From Stenotrophomonas rhizophila (GTDB taxonomy: Bacteria; Pseudomonadota; Gammaproteobacteria; Xanthomonadales; Xanthomonadaceae): a stretch of DNA of 64,000 nt. This document shows positions 36,170-45,025 of this stretch, piece by piece. Made by a program: the position numbers and the translations under genes. Position 1 is the stretch's first letter; each line of letters starts with the position of its first letter. The stretch covers positions 2,105,501 through 2,169,500 of the forward strand of contig NZ_CP016294.1 in the NCBI RefSeq assembly GCF_001704155.1, written 5' to 3'. The notes beneath the pieces are model-generated. The model searched no databases. It worked only from the letters and a program-made list of their open reading frames with translations, and was not told where the DNA came from.

Positions 36170-36188
36170 GCCCCGGCAATGCCGGGGC
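36170..36188 (-). terminator. Terminator of the chemoreceptor gene
   Basis: A perfect 8-bp stem GCCCCGGC / GCCGGGGC with a 3-base loop, followed on the minus strand by CTTTCG, lies 36 bases after the stop codon. The U tract is weak. Confidence 0.6.
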
Positions 36189-36223
36189 CCTCGTGGAATG
36201 CCGTTGCGGGCACGAATGGCAGG

Positions 36224-37414
36224 TCAGAACAGTTCAACCGCACCGGCTGCCATGCTCTGCTGGCTCACCGGCTTGTGCGGCGGGCGTTCCCATTCGCTGC
36301 GCATTTCGCGCAGGCGGTTGCCGGTACGCTGCAGCGCGGTGGCCACTTCGGCATCGAACACGCCGCCGTTACGGTGCAGCAGTTCCTGCAGGCCGACCGC
36401 TTCACGGTTGATCGAGGTCAGGCGGTCCAGGTGGGTGTGCACGCCGCCCAGGGCCTGGGTGGCGATGTCCTCGAACTGCAGGGCGCGCACGGCTTCGGCC
36501 ACGCTGCTGTCGATGGCACGGCCGCACTCGGAGATCTCGCGCATGCCTTCGCCCAGCGACGCATTGATCTGCGCCACGTTGTCGAGCATGGCCGCCGCTT
36601 CGTGACGCGCTTCGCGGGAGCGGTCCATGTCCCGCGAGGCCATGTTGGAGACCGTCTCGCGGACCTTGGCGATGGCGTCCTTGGAGCTGTGCGCCAGCTT
36701 GCGGATCTGCTCGTTGAAGGTGGTGGAACGCTCGGAGAGGTTGCGCACCTCGTCGGCCACCACTGCGAAGCCGCGACCGGCTTCACCGGCCCGGGCTGCT
36801 TCGATGGCCGCGTTCAGCGCCAGCAGGTTGGTCTGGTCGGCGATCGACTTGACGTCTTCCAGCAGCGCGAAGATGCCATCCAGGTGCTGCGCCATCTGGT
36901 CGATGTGCTGCACGGTGTTGCTGCTCTGGCCGCTGACCTGTTCCAGCGCTTCCACCAGCTGTTCCATGCGGTGGCTGGCGTGCTGGGCGAAACGGGCCAC
37001 GTCGACGCCGGCGCCGCCGTCTTCACCGGCGCGGTCGACGATCCGGGCCAGTGCCTGGCTCTGCTGGCGGGACTTGCGGTTCATGGCATCGAAGCTGCCA
37101 CCCAGGCCGGCCACGGCCTGGCGGATCAGGTCACGGGCGCGTTCGATTTCGCCACGCGAACCGTCGATTTCGTTGCCGACGAACGAGCGCAGCTCGGTCA
37201 GCAGCTGGTCCTGTTCCCGCATCATGCGGGCATGCTCGGGCGAGCGCTGGGTCTGGGCGCGGGCGGTCCACCACGCGAACCCCAGCCAGCTGAGCGTCAT
37301 CGTGGTCAGGATCGCCCAGCGCAGGGCGGCCGGCCATTCAAAGCCGATGGCGAAGGGAAGCAGCAGGGTCAGGACCAGGGGGGCGGCCAGACTAGTGAAG
37401 AGGCGTGAGTACAT
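36224..37414 (-). CDS. Methyl-accepting chemotaxis protein without a ligand-binding domain
   Basis: From the ATG at 37414 the protein has 396 residues. Two transmembrane segments lie close together (about 5-23 and 31-49), with only about eight residues between them, so there is no periplasmic sensor domain. The cytoplasmic signalling domain carries the conserved tip [20 protein letters not shown] and [18 protein letters not shown]. No CheR-binding pentapeptide is seen at the C terminus (GAVELF). It may sense membrane energy state or an internal cue. A sigma-28 promoter lies 30 bases upstream of the ATG. The open frame continues 53 codons upstream through this promoter and is not used. Confidence 0.9.
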   Translation of the reverse strand: MYSRLFTSLAAPLVLTLLLPFAIGFEWPAALRWAILTTMTLSWLGFAWWTARAQTQRSPEHARMMREQDQLLTELRSFVGNEIDGSRGEIERARDLIRQAVAGLGGSFDAMNRKSRQQSQALARIVDRAGEDGGAGVDVARFAQHASHRMEQLVEALEQVSGQSSNTVQHIDQMAQHLDGIFALLEDVKSIADQTNLLALNAAIEAARAGEAGRGFAVVADEVRNLSERSTTFNEQIRKLAHSSKDAIAKVRETVSNMASRDMDRSREARHEAAAMLDNVAQINASLGEGMREISECGRAIDSSVAEAVRALQFEDIATQALGGVHTHLDRLTSINREAVGLQELLHRNGGVFDAEVATALQRTGNRLREMRSEWERPPHKPVSQQSMAAGAVELF

Positions 37415-37443
37415 GGACGTTCTCGGGGAGGTGCACGGATGAT

Positions 37444-37470
37444 GTATCGGCCGTACCCCCGTTTGCTTTA
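37444..37470 (-). promoter_or_regulatory. Sigma-28 (FliA) promoter of the chemoreceptor gene
   Basis: On the minus strand: TAAAGCAA-N11-GCCGATAC, an almost consensus FliA site 30 bases before the ATG. It ties the receptor to the motility regulon. Confidence 0.88.
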
Positions 37471-37488
37471 GCCGCCGTGCACCATTTT

Positions 37489-38103
37489 TTATCGAAGCTG
37501 ACGGTCCACCGCTTCGATCATCGCCTTGCGCGAGATCAGGAAATCCCAGTACTGGCCGCCGGTCTGGCGCCACAGCACCGCCGAACGCACCGCCGCCAGC
37601 AGCAGCGCGCGGATCTCGGCCACCACCCCGGCCTGGCCCAGGTAGTGCGGGTTGCCCTGGACCATCACCCGCGGTTTGAGGTGGCTGATGGTGTCGGCAT
37701 ACAGTCCGCCCAGGCTGGACAGCACGTCCGGGTGGGCGCTGTCGTTCAGCTCGGCGGCCTGGCGCTGGGCACGGGCGATGCCCTGGCTGACCTGCTCGAC
37801 CACGGCGTCCTCGCGTACGAAGCGGCGCTCGAGCTGCAGCACGGCCAATGCCAGCCGCGGCAGGATCTCGTCCTGGCCCTGGTTGCGGAAATAGTTGTGC
37901 AGCAGGCGCAGGCCCGGGGCCAGGTTGGCAGCGCTGCCGTAGATGGCCTGCGGGCTGTCAGCGTCGATCCGGAACACGCTGTCGATCGCGGTGCGGACCA
38001 CGCTGGCCTCGGAATGGCCGGTTTCGGCGATGCGGCGCACCTGCTGCAGCGCCTGGGCGATGCCAGCCAGGGCAAGGACGCGGTCGTCGACGGAAAAACT
38101 CAT
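37489..38103 (-). CDS. hflD: High-frequency lysogenisation protein HflD homolog
   Basis: HflD is a helical peripheral inner-membrane protein; in E. coli it interferes with lambda CII. The 204-residue protein has the family pattern ([54 protein letters not shown]). Its ATG overlaps the mnmA stop by four bases; mnmA-hflD is a conserved gammaproteobacterial pair. Confidence 0.92.
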   Translation of the reverse strand: MSFSVDDRVLALAGIAQALQQVRRIAETGHSEASVVRTAIDSVFRIDADSPQAIYGSAANLAPGLRLLHNYFRNQGQDEILPRLALAVLQLERRFVREDAVVEQVSQGIARAQRQAAELNDSAHPDVLSSLGGLYADTISHLKPRVMVQGNPHYLGQAGVVAEIRALLLAAVRSAVLWRQTGGQYWDFLISRKAMIEAVDRQLR

Positions 38104-39239
38104 GCAGCAGATACCTCGAAGGGGGAAGGGGCGGTGCGCAGGCGCTGCTCCAGCGGCGCATCGGTGGCGGCGATCACCGCGCCACCCAGGCAGACCTCGT
38201 CGTCATACAACACCAGGGATTGCCCGGGGGTTACGGCACGCTGCGGCCGCGCGAAACGCACGTCCACGCTGCCATCGTCGCGCACCCGCACCGTGCAGGG
38301 CTCGTCCGGCTGGCGGTAGCGGGTCTGCGCGGTGCACTCGAATTCGCGCGCAGGCGGTGCGCCGGCGATCCAGTGGGCAGTTTCCGAATGCAGGCGGGTC
38401 GACTGCAGCCACGGGCTTTCGCGGTCCTGGTCCACATACAGCACGTTGCTGGCCACGTCTTTGCCCACCACGTACCACGGGGCCGCCGGTCGGCCCCGCA
38501 CGCCGCCGATGTTCAGGCCTTCGCGCTGGCCCAGGGTGAAATAGAACACCCCGGGGTGCTCGGCGATGCGGTTGCCGTCCGGGTCCTGGATCTCACCGGT
38601 ACGCGCCGGCAGGTAACGGCCCAGGAACTCGCGGAAGTCCCGCTCGCCGATGAAGCAGATGCCGGTGGAGTCCTTCTTGGCGTGGGTCGGCAGGCGCGCA
38701 TCGCGGGCAATGCGGCGCAGGTCGTTCTTCTGCAGGTCGCCGATCGGGAACAGGGTGGCGGCCAGCTGGGCCTGGCCCAGTTGGTGCAGGAAGTAGCTCT
38801 GGTCCTTGCTGCGGTCGGCACCGCGCAGCAGTGCCCAGCGCCCACCCACCTGGGCTACGCGGGCGTAGTGGCCGGTGGCGATGCGTTCGGCGCCCAGCTC
38901 GCGGGCCGCGTCCAGGAAGTGCTTGAACTTCACTTCGCGGTTGCACAGCACGTCCGGGTTGGGGGTGCGCCCGGCCGCGTATTCGGCCAGGAAGTGTTCG
39001 AACACGCCCTGCCAGTATTCGCCGGAGAAGTCGCGGAAGTGGAACGGAATGTCGAGCAGGCCGCACACGGCGACCGCATCGCGGCGGTCGTCTTCGGCGC
39101 GGCAATCGCCGCTGCCGTCGTCGGCCCAGTTCTGCATGAACAGCCCGGCCACCGGCTCGCCCTGCTGGACCAGCCGCCAGGCGGCCACGGACGAATCCAC
39201 GCCGCCGGAAACGCCGACCATGATGCGCGGGGTGCTCAT
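38100..39239 (-). CDS. mnmA: tRNA-specific 2-thiouridylase MnmA
   Basis: MnmA adds the 2-thio group to wobble uridine 34 of tRNAs for Lys, Glu and Gln. From the ATG at 39239 it has 379 residues, with the ATP-pyrophosphatase P-loop SGGVDSS (10-16), the nucleophilic Cys in [12 protein letters not shown], and the second catalytic Cys in [19 protein letters not shown]-terminal beta domain with [15 protein letters not shown] follows. The open frame upstream lies inside the nudix gene and is rejected; start and stop overlap neighbours by four bases each. Confidence 0.96.
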   Translation of the reverse strand: MSTPRIMVGVSGGVDSSVAAWRLVQQGEPVAGLFMQNWADDGSGDCRAEDDRRDAVAVCGLLDIPFHFRDFSGEYWQGVFEHFLAEYAAGRTPNPDVLCNREVKFKHFLDAARELGAERIATGHYARVAQVGGRWALLRGADRSKDQSYFLHQLGQAQLAATLFPIGDLQKNDLRRIARDARLPTHAKKDSTGICFIGERDFREFLGRYLPARTGEIQDPDGNRIAEHPGVFYFTLGQREGLNIGGVRGRPAAPWYVVGKDVASNVLYVDQDRESPWLQSTRLHSETAHWIAGAPPAREFECTAQTRYRQPDEPCTVRVRDDGSVDVRFARPQRAVTPGQSLVLYDDEVCLGGAVIAATDAPLEQRLRTAPSPFEVSAA

Positions 39240-39697
39240 GCAACCTCCTTCACAATCGACAGCGGGTGGCGCTGGCCGGCCAGGAAGTCGGCAACGACCT
39301 CCCAGACCAGCGGACTGCGCAGCCGCGAGGGCTCGGCCTGCAGCTCGGCCGGGTCCAGCCACAGCGCGCGCAGGATGCCGGTGTCCAGCGGTCGGGCAGG
39401 GTCATGCGAGATCGGCTCGGCCGCGTAGGCGAAGCGCAGGAACGGCGTGCCGTCGGGCGCGGTCCACTGGTAGGTGCCGATGAAGGCGGTCAGCCGCACC
39501 GTCCAGCCCGATTCTTCCAGGGTCTCGCGCACGGCGGCGGCGGCCAGGCTTTCGCCCGGCTCCAGGTGCCCGGCCGGCTGGTTGAGCACCGCACGGCCGT
39601 CGATGGCTTCTTCCACCAGCAACAGGCGCCCGTCCCGCGCCACCACGGTGGCCACGGTCACGTGCGGCGCCCAGCGCAGGTCCTGCACTTCGTTCAC
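39236..39697 (-). CDS. nudJ: Nudix hydrolase (NudJ-like)
   Basis: The 153-residue protein has a complete Nudix box, [23 protein letters not shown] (about 43-65), which binds divalent metal and cleaves nucleoside diphosphate linkages. Length and the location before mnmA match NudJ, which in E. coli dephosphorylates thiamine and nucleoside pyrophosphates; substrate here is inferred. The start is GTG. It begins one base after the upstream secreted protein gene ends and overlaps mnmA. Confidence 0.85.
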   Translation of the reverse strand: MNEVQDLRWAPHVTVATVVARDGRLLLVEEAIDGRAVLNQPAGHLEPGESLAAAAVRETLEESGWTVRLTAFIGTYQWTAPDGTPFLRFAYAAEPISHDPARPLDTGILRALWLDPAELQAEPSRLRSPLVWEVVADFLAGQRHPLSIVKEVA

Positions 39698-39698
39698 G

Positions 39699-40163
39699 TC
39701 AGTATTCGTCCGTTCCAGTCAGTTCAAGTTCCATCGCGTCGGCGGTGTTCATCGCCGCCTCGATGGCCTCGCTCAGGGCATCCGCGCTGGCGTTGGCATC
39801 CACCTTCACCACGAACATGGCCAGCTGCTCCTGCTTCACCCAGCCGCCCAGCTTGGCGTCCTGGGAGTCTTCCAGCAGGCGGTTGGCCACCGCGGCGGAG
39901 AACTGCTTGCCCGGCGCGTTGTAGCCCGGCGACCAGATCTCGCGGATGCGGTGCTTGCCGTACTCTTCCACGGCCGAGCGCACGAACACCAGCTGGGTGC
40001 GGTCGCCTTCGACGTCGAACACCAGCTTGTAGTCGCCGTCCTCGTCGACCTCGTAGGGGTACTTCAGCGTATCCAGTACACGGCCGACGGCCTTGTCGGG
40101 CGTTGCGGCCTGGGCCCCGAACACGGTGGCGGTCAGCAGCAGCGCGGTGGCGATCCTTTTCAT
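39699..40163 (-). CDS. Secreted hypothetical protein
   Basis: From the ATG at 40163 (AGGGA seven bases upstream) it has 154 residues. A Sec signal peptide (MKRIATALLLTATVFGAQA) is followed by an acidic alpha/beta domain (YEVDEDGDYKLVFDVEGDRT, REIWSPGYNAPGKQFSAAVA). A type III secretion chaperone-like/YbjN fold is possible from the pattern, but not proven. It heads the unit leading into nudJ-mnmA-hflD and is divergent from clpS. Confidence 0.75.
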   Translation of the reverse strand: MKRIATALLLTATVFGAQAATPDKAVGRVLDTLKYPYEVDEDGDYKLVFDVEGDRTQLVFVRSAVEEYGKHRIREIWSPGYNAPGKQFSAAVANRLLEDSQDAKLGGWVKQEQLAMFVVKVDANASADALSEAIEAAMNTADAMELELTGTDEY

Positions 40164-40257
40164 GAAATCCCTGTGAAAGTATGTATCCATGAGTGGATTG
40201 TGACGGGGGCAGGGGGCCAACGTCCAATCCGGCCGGTGCGGCGTCTATAATGTCCGG

Positions 40258-40587
40258 ATGCCCCGCGAGCCTTCCCAAGAACCCCACCACGACCACGGCG
40301 TAGCGCTGGAACCAGCCCGCCCGGAGGTCGCGCCGCCGCCGTTCTACCAGGTGATGCTGCTGAACGACGACTACACCCCGATGGACTTCGTGGTGACCGT
40401 GCTGCAGCACTTCTTCTCGATGGATCTGGAAAAAGCCACCCAGGTGATGCTCAACGTGCACACCCGTGGCCGTGGCGTGTGCGGTGTGTTCACCCGCGAG
40501 GTCGCCGAATCGAAGGTGGCCCAGGTCAATGAGTTCTCGCGCATGAACCAGCATCCGCTGCTGTGCACGATGGAAAAAGCCGGGTAG
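40258..40587 (+). CDS. clpS: ClpA adaptor protein ClpS
   Basis: ClpS recognises N-terminal Leu, Phe, Trp or Tyr on proteins and hands them to ClpAP. The 109-residue protein has the typical flexible N terminus and the core [18 protein letters not shown], where the acidic Asn-Asp-Asp binds the substrate amino group. [19 protein letters not shown] and [13 protein letters not shown] follow. clpA follows on the same strand after a 433-base gap that contains a repeat. Confidence 0.95.
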   Translation: MPREPSQEPHHDHGVALEPARPEVAPPPFYQVMLLNDDYTPMDFVVTVLQHFFSMDLEKATQVMLNVHTRGRGVCGVFTREVAESKVAQVNEFSRMNQHPLLCTMEKAG

Positions 40588-40589
40588 AG

Positions 40590-40758
40590 CGGCAATACCG
40601 GCGCCTGAGGGGCGGCTTCGGTGGGTTGAAACGCCGGATGGTGTGTTCCACCCGGCAGGTAACCGGCTTCGGACACTTGGGCCGCGCTGCGCGCGGTGTC
40701 CGGCCAACGGCCGGGGCTACGAATTTGTACGGGCCCATCAGGATCTGGATCAATCAAA
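40590..40758 (-). repeat. Composite intergenic repeat, copy 5 (between clpS and clpA)
   Basis: Inverted copy with a GATTGATCC arm, GGGCCCGTA block, REP hairpin CCGGCCAACGGCCGG (about 40700-40714), GCGCGC stem, and two CCGAAGCCG direct repeats around a 40-base spacer. The remainder of the gap to clpA (40759-41020) shows no gene; it presumably holds the clpA promoter, which I could not define. Confidence 0.75.
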
Positions 40759-41020
40759 TGCCGGCCCGCGCATGGCCCGGGTGTGGCCGTTTACAGTCCG
40801 CTTGCCCGTCCCTGTCTGAAGCAACGCAGGGAGCCGTCGGGCAGGCGGGGTACTTGCCACGGCGAAATGACGTCGCCATCACGGGTGGGCAGCCAATGCT
40901 GGCGGTGTCTGGGGCATGATCGCGCAAGTGATAACGCCATCTGAACGCACCGATCCAGTAGGGTGATGGAAATTGTGCAGGTAGGCCGCATATTGTTCTC
41001 AACTGCCGCCGGAGTAGAAC

Positions 41021-43303
41021 ATGTTCAGTAAAGACCTCGAACACACCATCGGTCAGTGCTACAAGCGCGCCCGTGAGGCCCGCCATGAGTTCATGACGGT
41101 GGAACACCTGCTGCTGGCACTGCTCGACAACCCGTCCGCCCAGGCCGTGCTCAAGGCATGCGGGGCCGACGCCGACCGCCTGCGCCAGGAGCTGGAGCAG
41201 GCCATCGAGGCCTCCGTCTCGCGCCTGGCCGAAGATGACGGCCGCGACACCCAGCCCACCCTGGGCTTCCAGCGCGTGCTGCAGCGGGCCGTGTACCACG
41301 TGCAGTCCTCGGGCAAGAAGGAGGTCACCGGCGCCAACGTGCTGGTGGCGATCTTCGGCGAAAAGGACTCCCATGCGGTCTATTACCTCAACCAGCAGGA
41401 CGTGACCCGGCTGGATATCGTCAATTACCTCTCCCATGGCATCGCCAAGCTGGGCGAGGAGGGCGAAGTGCCGCCGTCGTCGGACGCCGAAGGGCGCGCC
41501 GAGGGTGCCGATGGCGAAGGCAAGGGCGATGCCCTGGCCGAGTTCGCCAGCAACCTCAACGAAGCGGCGCGCAACGGCCGGATCGACCCGCTGGTCGGCC
41601 GCCGCGACGAAATCGAGCGCACCATCCAGGTGCTGTGCCGCCGCCGCAAGAACAACCCGCTCTACGTGGGCGAGGCCGGCGTGGGCAAAACCGCCATCGC
41701 CGAAGGCCTGGCCAAGCGCATCGTGGAAGGTACGGTGCCCGACGTGCTGGCCGATGCGGTCATCTACTCGCTTGACCTGGGCGCGCTGGTGGCCGGCACC
41801 AAGTACCGCGGCGATTTCGAGAAGCGCCTGAAGGGCGTGCTGACCGCGCTGAAGAAGATGCCGAACGCGGTGCTGTTCATCGACGAGATCCACACCATCA
41901 TCGGTGCCGGGTCGGCGTCGGGCGGCACCATGGACGCCTCCAACCTGATCAAGCCGGCGCTGGCCTCCGGTGAGCTGCGCTGCATCGGCTCCACCACCTT
42001 CCAGGAATACCGCGGCATCTTCGAGAAGGACCGTGCGCTTGCCCGGCGCTTCCAGAAGATCGACATCGTCGAGCCGACCGTGGGCGAAACCTACGAGATC
42101 CTGCAGGGCCTCAAGCCCAAGTACGAGGCGCACCACGGCGTGACCTATGCCGATGACGCGCTGCAGGCGGCGGTGGACCTGTCGGTGAAGCACATCGGCG
42201 ACCGCCTGCTGCCGGACAAGGCCATCGACGTGATCGATGAAGCCGGTGCCCGCCAGCGCCTGCTGCCCGAGGGCGAGCGCAAGGAACTGATCGACATCGA
42301 GGAAATCGAAACGATCGTGGCCAAGATGGCGCGCATTCCGGCCAAGCAGGTCAGCGCCACCGACAAGGACGTGCTGCAGCACCTGGAGCGCAACCTGAAG
42401 ATGGTGATCTTCGGCCAGGACCCGGCCATCGAGACCCTGTCCTCGGCGATCAAGCTGGCCCGTTCGGGCCTGGCCAATCCGGAAAAGCCGATCGGCAACT
42501 TCCTGTTCGCCGGCCCCACCGGCGTGGGCAAGACCGAGGTGACCAAGCAGCTGGCGCTGCAGCTGGGCATCGAGCTGGTGCGCTTTGACATGAGCGAGTA
42601 CATGGAGCCGCATTCGATCAGCCGCCTGATCGGTGCGCCTCCGGGGTATGTCGGCTTCGACCAGGGTGGCCTGCTCACCGAAAAGATCGTCAAGACCCCG
42701 CACTGCGTGCTGTTGCTGGACGAGGTGGAAAAGGCCCACCCGGATATCTTCAACATCCTGCTGCAGGTCATGGATCGTGGCGTGCTCACCGACACCAACG
42801 GGCGCGAAGCGAACTTCAAGAACGTGGTGCTGGTGATGACGACCAATGCCGGTGCGGCGCAGGCCTCGCGGCGGTCGATCGGCTTCACCCGGCAGGACCA
42901 TGCCACCGACGCGATGGAGATCATCCGCAAGAGCTTCACGCCGGAATTCCGCAACCGCCTCGATGCGGTGGTGCAGTTCCAGCCGCTGGGCTTCGAGCAC
43001 ATCCTGCGCGTGGTGGACAAGTTCCTGATCGAGCTGGAAATGCTGCTGCAGGAAAAGCACGTCAGCCTGTCGGCCACCCCGACCGCGCGCGACTGGCTGG
43101 CCCGCCACGGCTTCGACCCGCTGATGGGTGCCCGCCCGATGGCGCGGGTGATCCAGGACAAGGTCAAGCGGCCGCTCGCCGACGAGCTGCTGTTCGGCAA
43201 GCTGGTCAATGGCGGCCGGGTCAGCATCGACGTGCGCGACGACGAGCTGTTCGTCGAAGCGCAGGCCGAGCCGGAGCGGCTGCTGCCGGCAACGGTCGAA
43301 TGA
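41021..43303 (+). CDS. clpA: ATP-dependent Clp protease ATPase subunit ClpA
   Basis: ClpA unfolds substrates and feeds them into the ClpP peptidase. The 760-residue protein has the N-terminal ClpS-binding double repeat (1-145), AAA-1 with GEAGVGKT and LFIDEIHTIIGAG, and AAA-2 with GPTGVGKT and LLLDEVEKAHPD. The ClpP-docking loop IGF is present in RSIGFTRQDH. A GGAG ribosome binding site precedes the ATG. A strong terminator follows. Confidence 0.96.
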   Translation: MFSKDLEHTIGQCYKRAREARHEFMTVEHLLLALLDNPSAQAVLKACGADADRLRQELEQAIEASVSRLAEDDGRDTQPTLGFQRVLQRAVYHVQSSGKKEVTGANVLVAIFGEKDSHAVYYLNQQDVTRLDIVNYLSHGIAKLGEEGEVPPSSDAEGRAEGADGEGKGDALAEFASNLNEAARNGRIDPLVGRRDEIERTIQVLCRRRKNNPLYVGEAGVGKTAIAEGLAKRIVEGTVPDVLADAVIYSLDLGALVAGTKYRGDFEKRLKGVLTALKKMPNAVLFIDEIHTIIGAGSASGGTMDASNLIKPALASGELRCIGSTTFQEYRGIFEKDRALARRFQKIDIVEPTVGETYEILQGLKPKYEAHHGVTYADDALQAAVDLSVKHIGDRLLPDKAIDVIDEAGARQRLLPEGERKELIDIEEIETIVAKMARIPAKQVSATDKDVLQHLERNLKMVIFGQDPAIETLSSAIKLARSGLANPEKPIGNFLFAGPTGVGKTEVTKQLALQLGIELVRFDMSEYMEPHSISRLIGAPPGYVGFDQGGLLTEKIVKTPHCVLLLDEVEKAHPDIFNILLQVMDRGVLTDTNGREANFKNVVLVMTTNAGAAQASRRSIGFTRQDHATDAMEIIRKSFTPEFRNRLDAVVQFQPLGFEHILRVVDKFLIELEMLLQEKHVSLSATPTARDWLARHGFDPLMGARPMARVIQDKVKRPLADELLFGKLVNGGRVSIDVRDDELFVEAQAEPERLLPATVE

Positions 43304-43342
43304 CCGGCAGGCCACGACCGTTGGCCGTGGCTCCTTGAACGC

Positions 43343-43368
43343 AAAAACGCCCCGGATGGGGCGTTTTT
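43343..43368. terminator. Bidirectional terminator between clpA and a convergent gene
   Basis: An 11-bp perfect stem AAAAACGCCCC / GGGGCGTTTTT with a 4-base loop can end transcripts from both sides. Confidence 0.92.
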
Positions 43369-43380
43369 GTTGGGTCCCGC

Positions 43381-43755
43381 TCAGCGCTTGGCGCGGGATG
43401 CGAACGCCTCTGCGCTGATCGGCTCAAGCCGGGCGACATCGCAGCTGCCGGTGTCGGTGCGCAGCTTGCTGGCGCGTGCCCCGCACAGCTGGCCCTCGTT
43501 GCTGGGGGTGGCAAACTCCAGCTTTCGCGAGAAGCTGGCCTGGCTGCAGCTGTTCTGGAAATGGACGATGTAGTGATCGGTGCCGTTGCGCAGCAGGATG
43601 CTGCGATCGGCGCCCTTGCGGACCAGCTGCTGGTCGCTGGACAGGGTGATGCAATCGGAGGCCGCCGGGGTGGCGGCAGCTGGCGCAGTCTGCGCCGATG
43701 CCGTAGCGGCTGCGCTGGAAACAACCAACAGGCAAAGCGCGATCAGGGTCTTCAT
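43381..43755 (-). CDS. Secreted Cys-rich hypothetical protein (DUF6491-like)
   Basis: The 124-residue precursor has a Sec signal peptide ending TASAQ, then a small domain with four cysteines (CITL, NSCSQ, LCGA, GSCDVARLEPI). The arrangement resembles the DUF6491 family common in xanthomonads; function unknown. The cysteines may form two disulfides in the periplasm. It is convergent with clpA and shares its terminator. Confidence 0.7.
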   Translation of the reverse strand: MKTLIALCLLVVSSAAATASAQTAPAAATPAASDCITLSSDQQLVRKGADRSILLRNGTDHYIVHFQNSCSQASFSRKLEFATPSNEGQLCGARASKLRTDTGSCDVARLEPISAEAFASRAKR

Positions 43756-43913
43756 GGCGGGGGCCAGTGGGTCACGATCCGGAGTGGACCGTAGACCACA
43801 GTGCCTGCGTTCGGCCGGTGGCGAATCTGCATCAAGGCAGGCTGACTGATGTCAGGGTGCCGTGGGGCAGGGTGACTGCCGGCACGGTGGGCACAGCTGA
43901 ATGGCGCCCACGC

Positions 43914-43941
43914 AAAAAGGCCAGCGCAGGGCCGGCCTTTG
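43914..43941 (-). terminator. Terminator of infA
   Basis: AAAGGCC / GGCCTTT arms with an 11-base interior, 33 bases after the infA stop, flanked by A and T runs. Confidence 0.75.
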
Positions 43942-43972
43942 ATCGCGTCTTCCGGAGAAGCCGCCCTGCCGC

Positions 43973-44191
43973 TTACTTCATGCGGTAGGTGATGCGACCC
44001 TTGGTCAGGTCGTAGGGCGTCATTTCAACCTTGACACGGTCGCCCGTCAGGATGCGGATGTAGTTCTTGCGCATGCGGCCGGAGATGTGGGCGATGATTT
44101 CATGCCCGTTTTCCAGTCGAACGCGGAAAGTGGTGTTCGGCAGCGTCTCGCTGACGGTGCCTTCGAACTCGATGGAGTCGTCTTTCGACAT
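43973..44191 (-). CDS. infA: Translation initiation factor IF-1
   Basis: The 72-residue S1-like (OB-fold) protein occupies the ribosomal A site during initiation. From the ATG at 44191 it reads [19 protein letters not shown] with the conserved [19 protein letters not shown] and [16 protein letters not shown]. The frame is open 26 codons further upstream, but IF-1 is nearly invariant in length, so the internal ATG is correct. The clpA-infA-aat order is also found in E. coli. Confidence 0.97.
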   Translation of the reverse strand: MSKDDSIEFEGTVSETLPNTTFRVRLENGHEIIAHISGRMRKNYIRILTGDRVKVEMTPYDLTKGRITYRMK

Positions 44192-44290
44192 GTAGTCCTG
44201 TGCAGTTCTATAAACGGCCGAGCTGGCCTTAAGAGCGGGCATTTTACGCGCATCTCCCCCGGGATGCAAAGATTGCGTTAACCGTCCGCC

Positions 44291-45025
44291 TCAGGCCAAT
44301 GATGCGGCGGAAACGTCGCCAAACCGCTCCGTCCACCCCCCGGGCGGCGCTGCGGCCTGCACCTGCTCCCGCACCACCCCCAGGAACCGCTCCCGCGGCC
44401 AATGCACGGCGCCCATCCGCAGCAGGTGGTCGTTTTCCACCTGTGCATCGATCAATGGCCACCCCCACGACGACAGCCGGTGGGCCAACCCGGCCAGCGC
44501 CACCTTGGAGCCGCCGCTGGCCGCGCTGAACATGCTTTCGCCGAAGAACATCCGGCCGATGGCCACCCCGTAGATCCCGCCCACCAGCCGGTCGCCGTCC
44601 AGCACCTCGATCGAATGGGCGAAGCCGAGGGCATGCAGCGCCACATAGGCCTCGATCATGTCCCGGGTAATCCAGGTCCCGTCCTGCCCCGGGCGCGGGC
44701 TGGCCGCGCAGGCCTCGATCACCTCGCGGAAGCGTGTATCGGCACGCAGCACCCAGCTGCTGGCGCGCAGGCTGCGGCGGAAGCGCGAGGACAGGTGGAC
44801 GCCCTCGGTGCGGAACACCATGCGCGGGTCCGGCGACCACCACAGCAGCGGCTGGCCCTGCGAGAACCACGGGAAGATGCCGCCGGCGTAGGCATTGAGC
44901 AGGCGCACCGGTGAGAGGTCGCCGCCGAGTGCCAGCAGGCCATCGGGATCGCGCAGCGCGGTTTCGGCCGGCGGGAAGGGGGCGTCCGGCCGGTCGTCCA
45001 GTCGCCAGGGCAGGTGCCGGGTCAT
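44291..45025 (-). CDS. aat: Leucyl/phenylalanyl-tRNA-protein transferase
   Basis: Aat transfers Leu or Phe from tRNA to proteins with N-terminal Lys or Arg, creating N-degrons for ClpS/ClpAP. From the ATG at 45025 it has 244 residues, with GLLALGGDLSPVRLLNAY, GIFPWFSQGQPLLWWSPDPR, the catalytic-core GIYGVAIGRMFFGESMFS and LIDAQVENDHLLRMGA. The ATG overlaps the acetyltransferase gene by four bases. With clpS and clpA only 1-4 kb away, the window contains the bacterial N-degron pathway except clpP. Confidence 0.96.
   Translation of the reverse strand: MTRHLPWRLDDRPDAPFPPAETALRDPDGLLALGGDLSPVRLLNAYAGGIFPWFSQGQPLLWWSPDPRMVFRTEGVHLSSRFRRSLRASSWVLRADTRFREVIEACAASPRPGQDGTWITRDMIEAYVALHALGFAHSIEVLDGDRLVGGIYGVAIGRMFFGESMFSAASGGSKVALAGLAHRLSSWGWPLIDAQVENDHLLRMGAVHWPRERFLGVVREQVQAAAPPGGWTERFGDVSAASLA

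Noticed and set aside
728-40758. CRISPR array
   Set aside because: The repeats are dispersed over 40 kb as single units, not regularly spaced in one array, and no cas genes are present.
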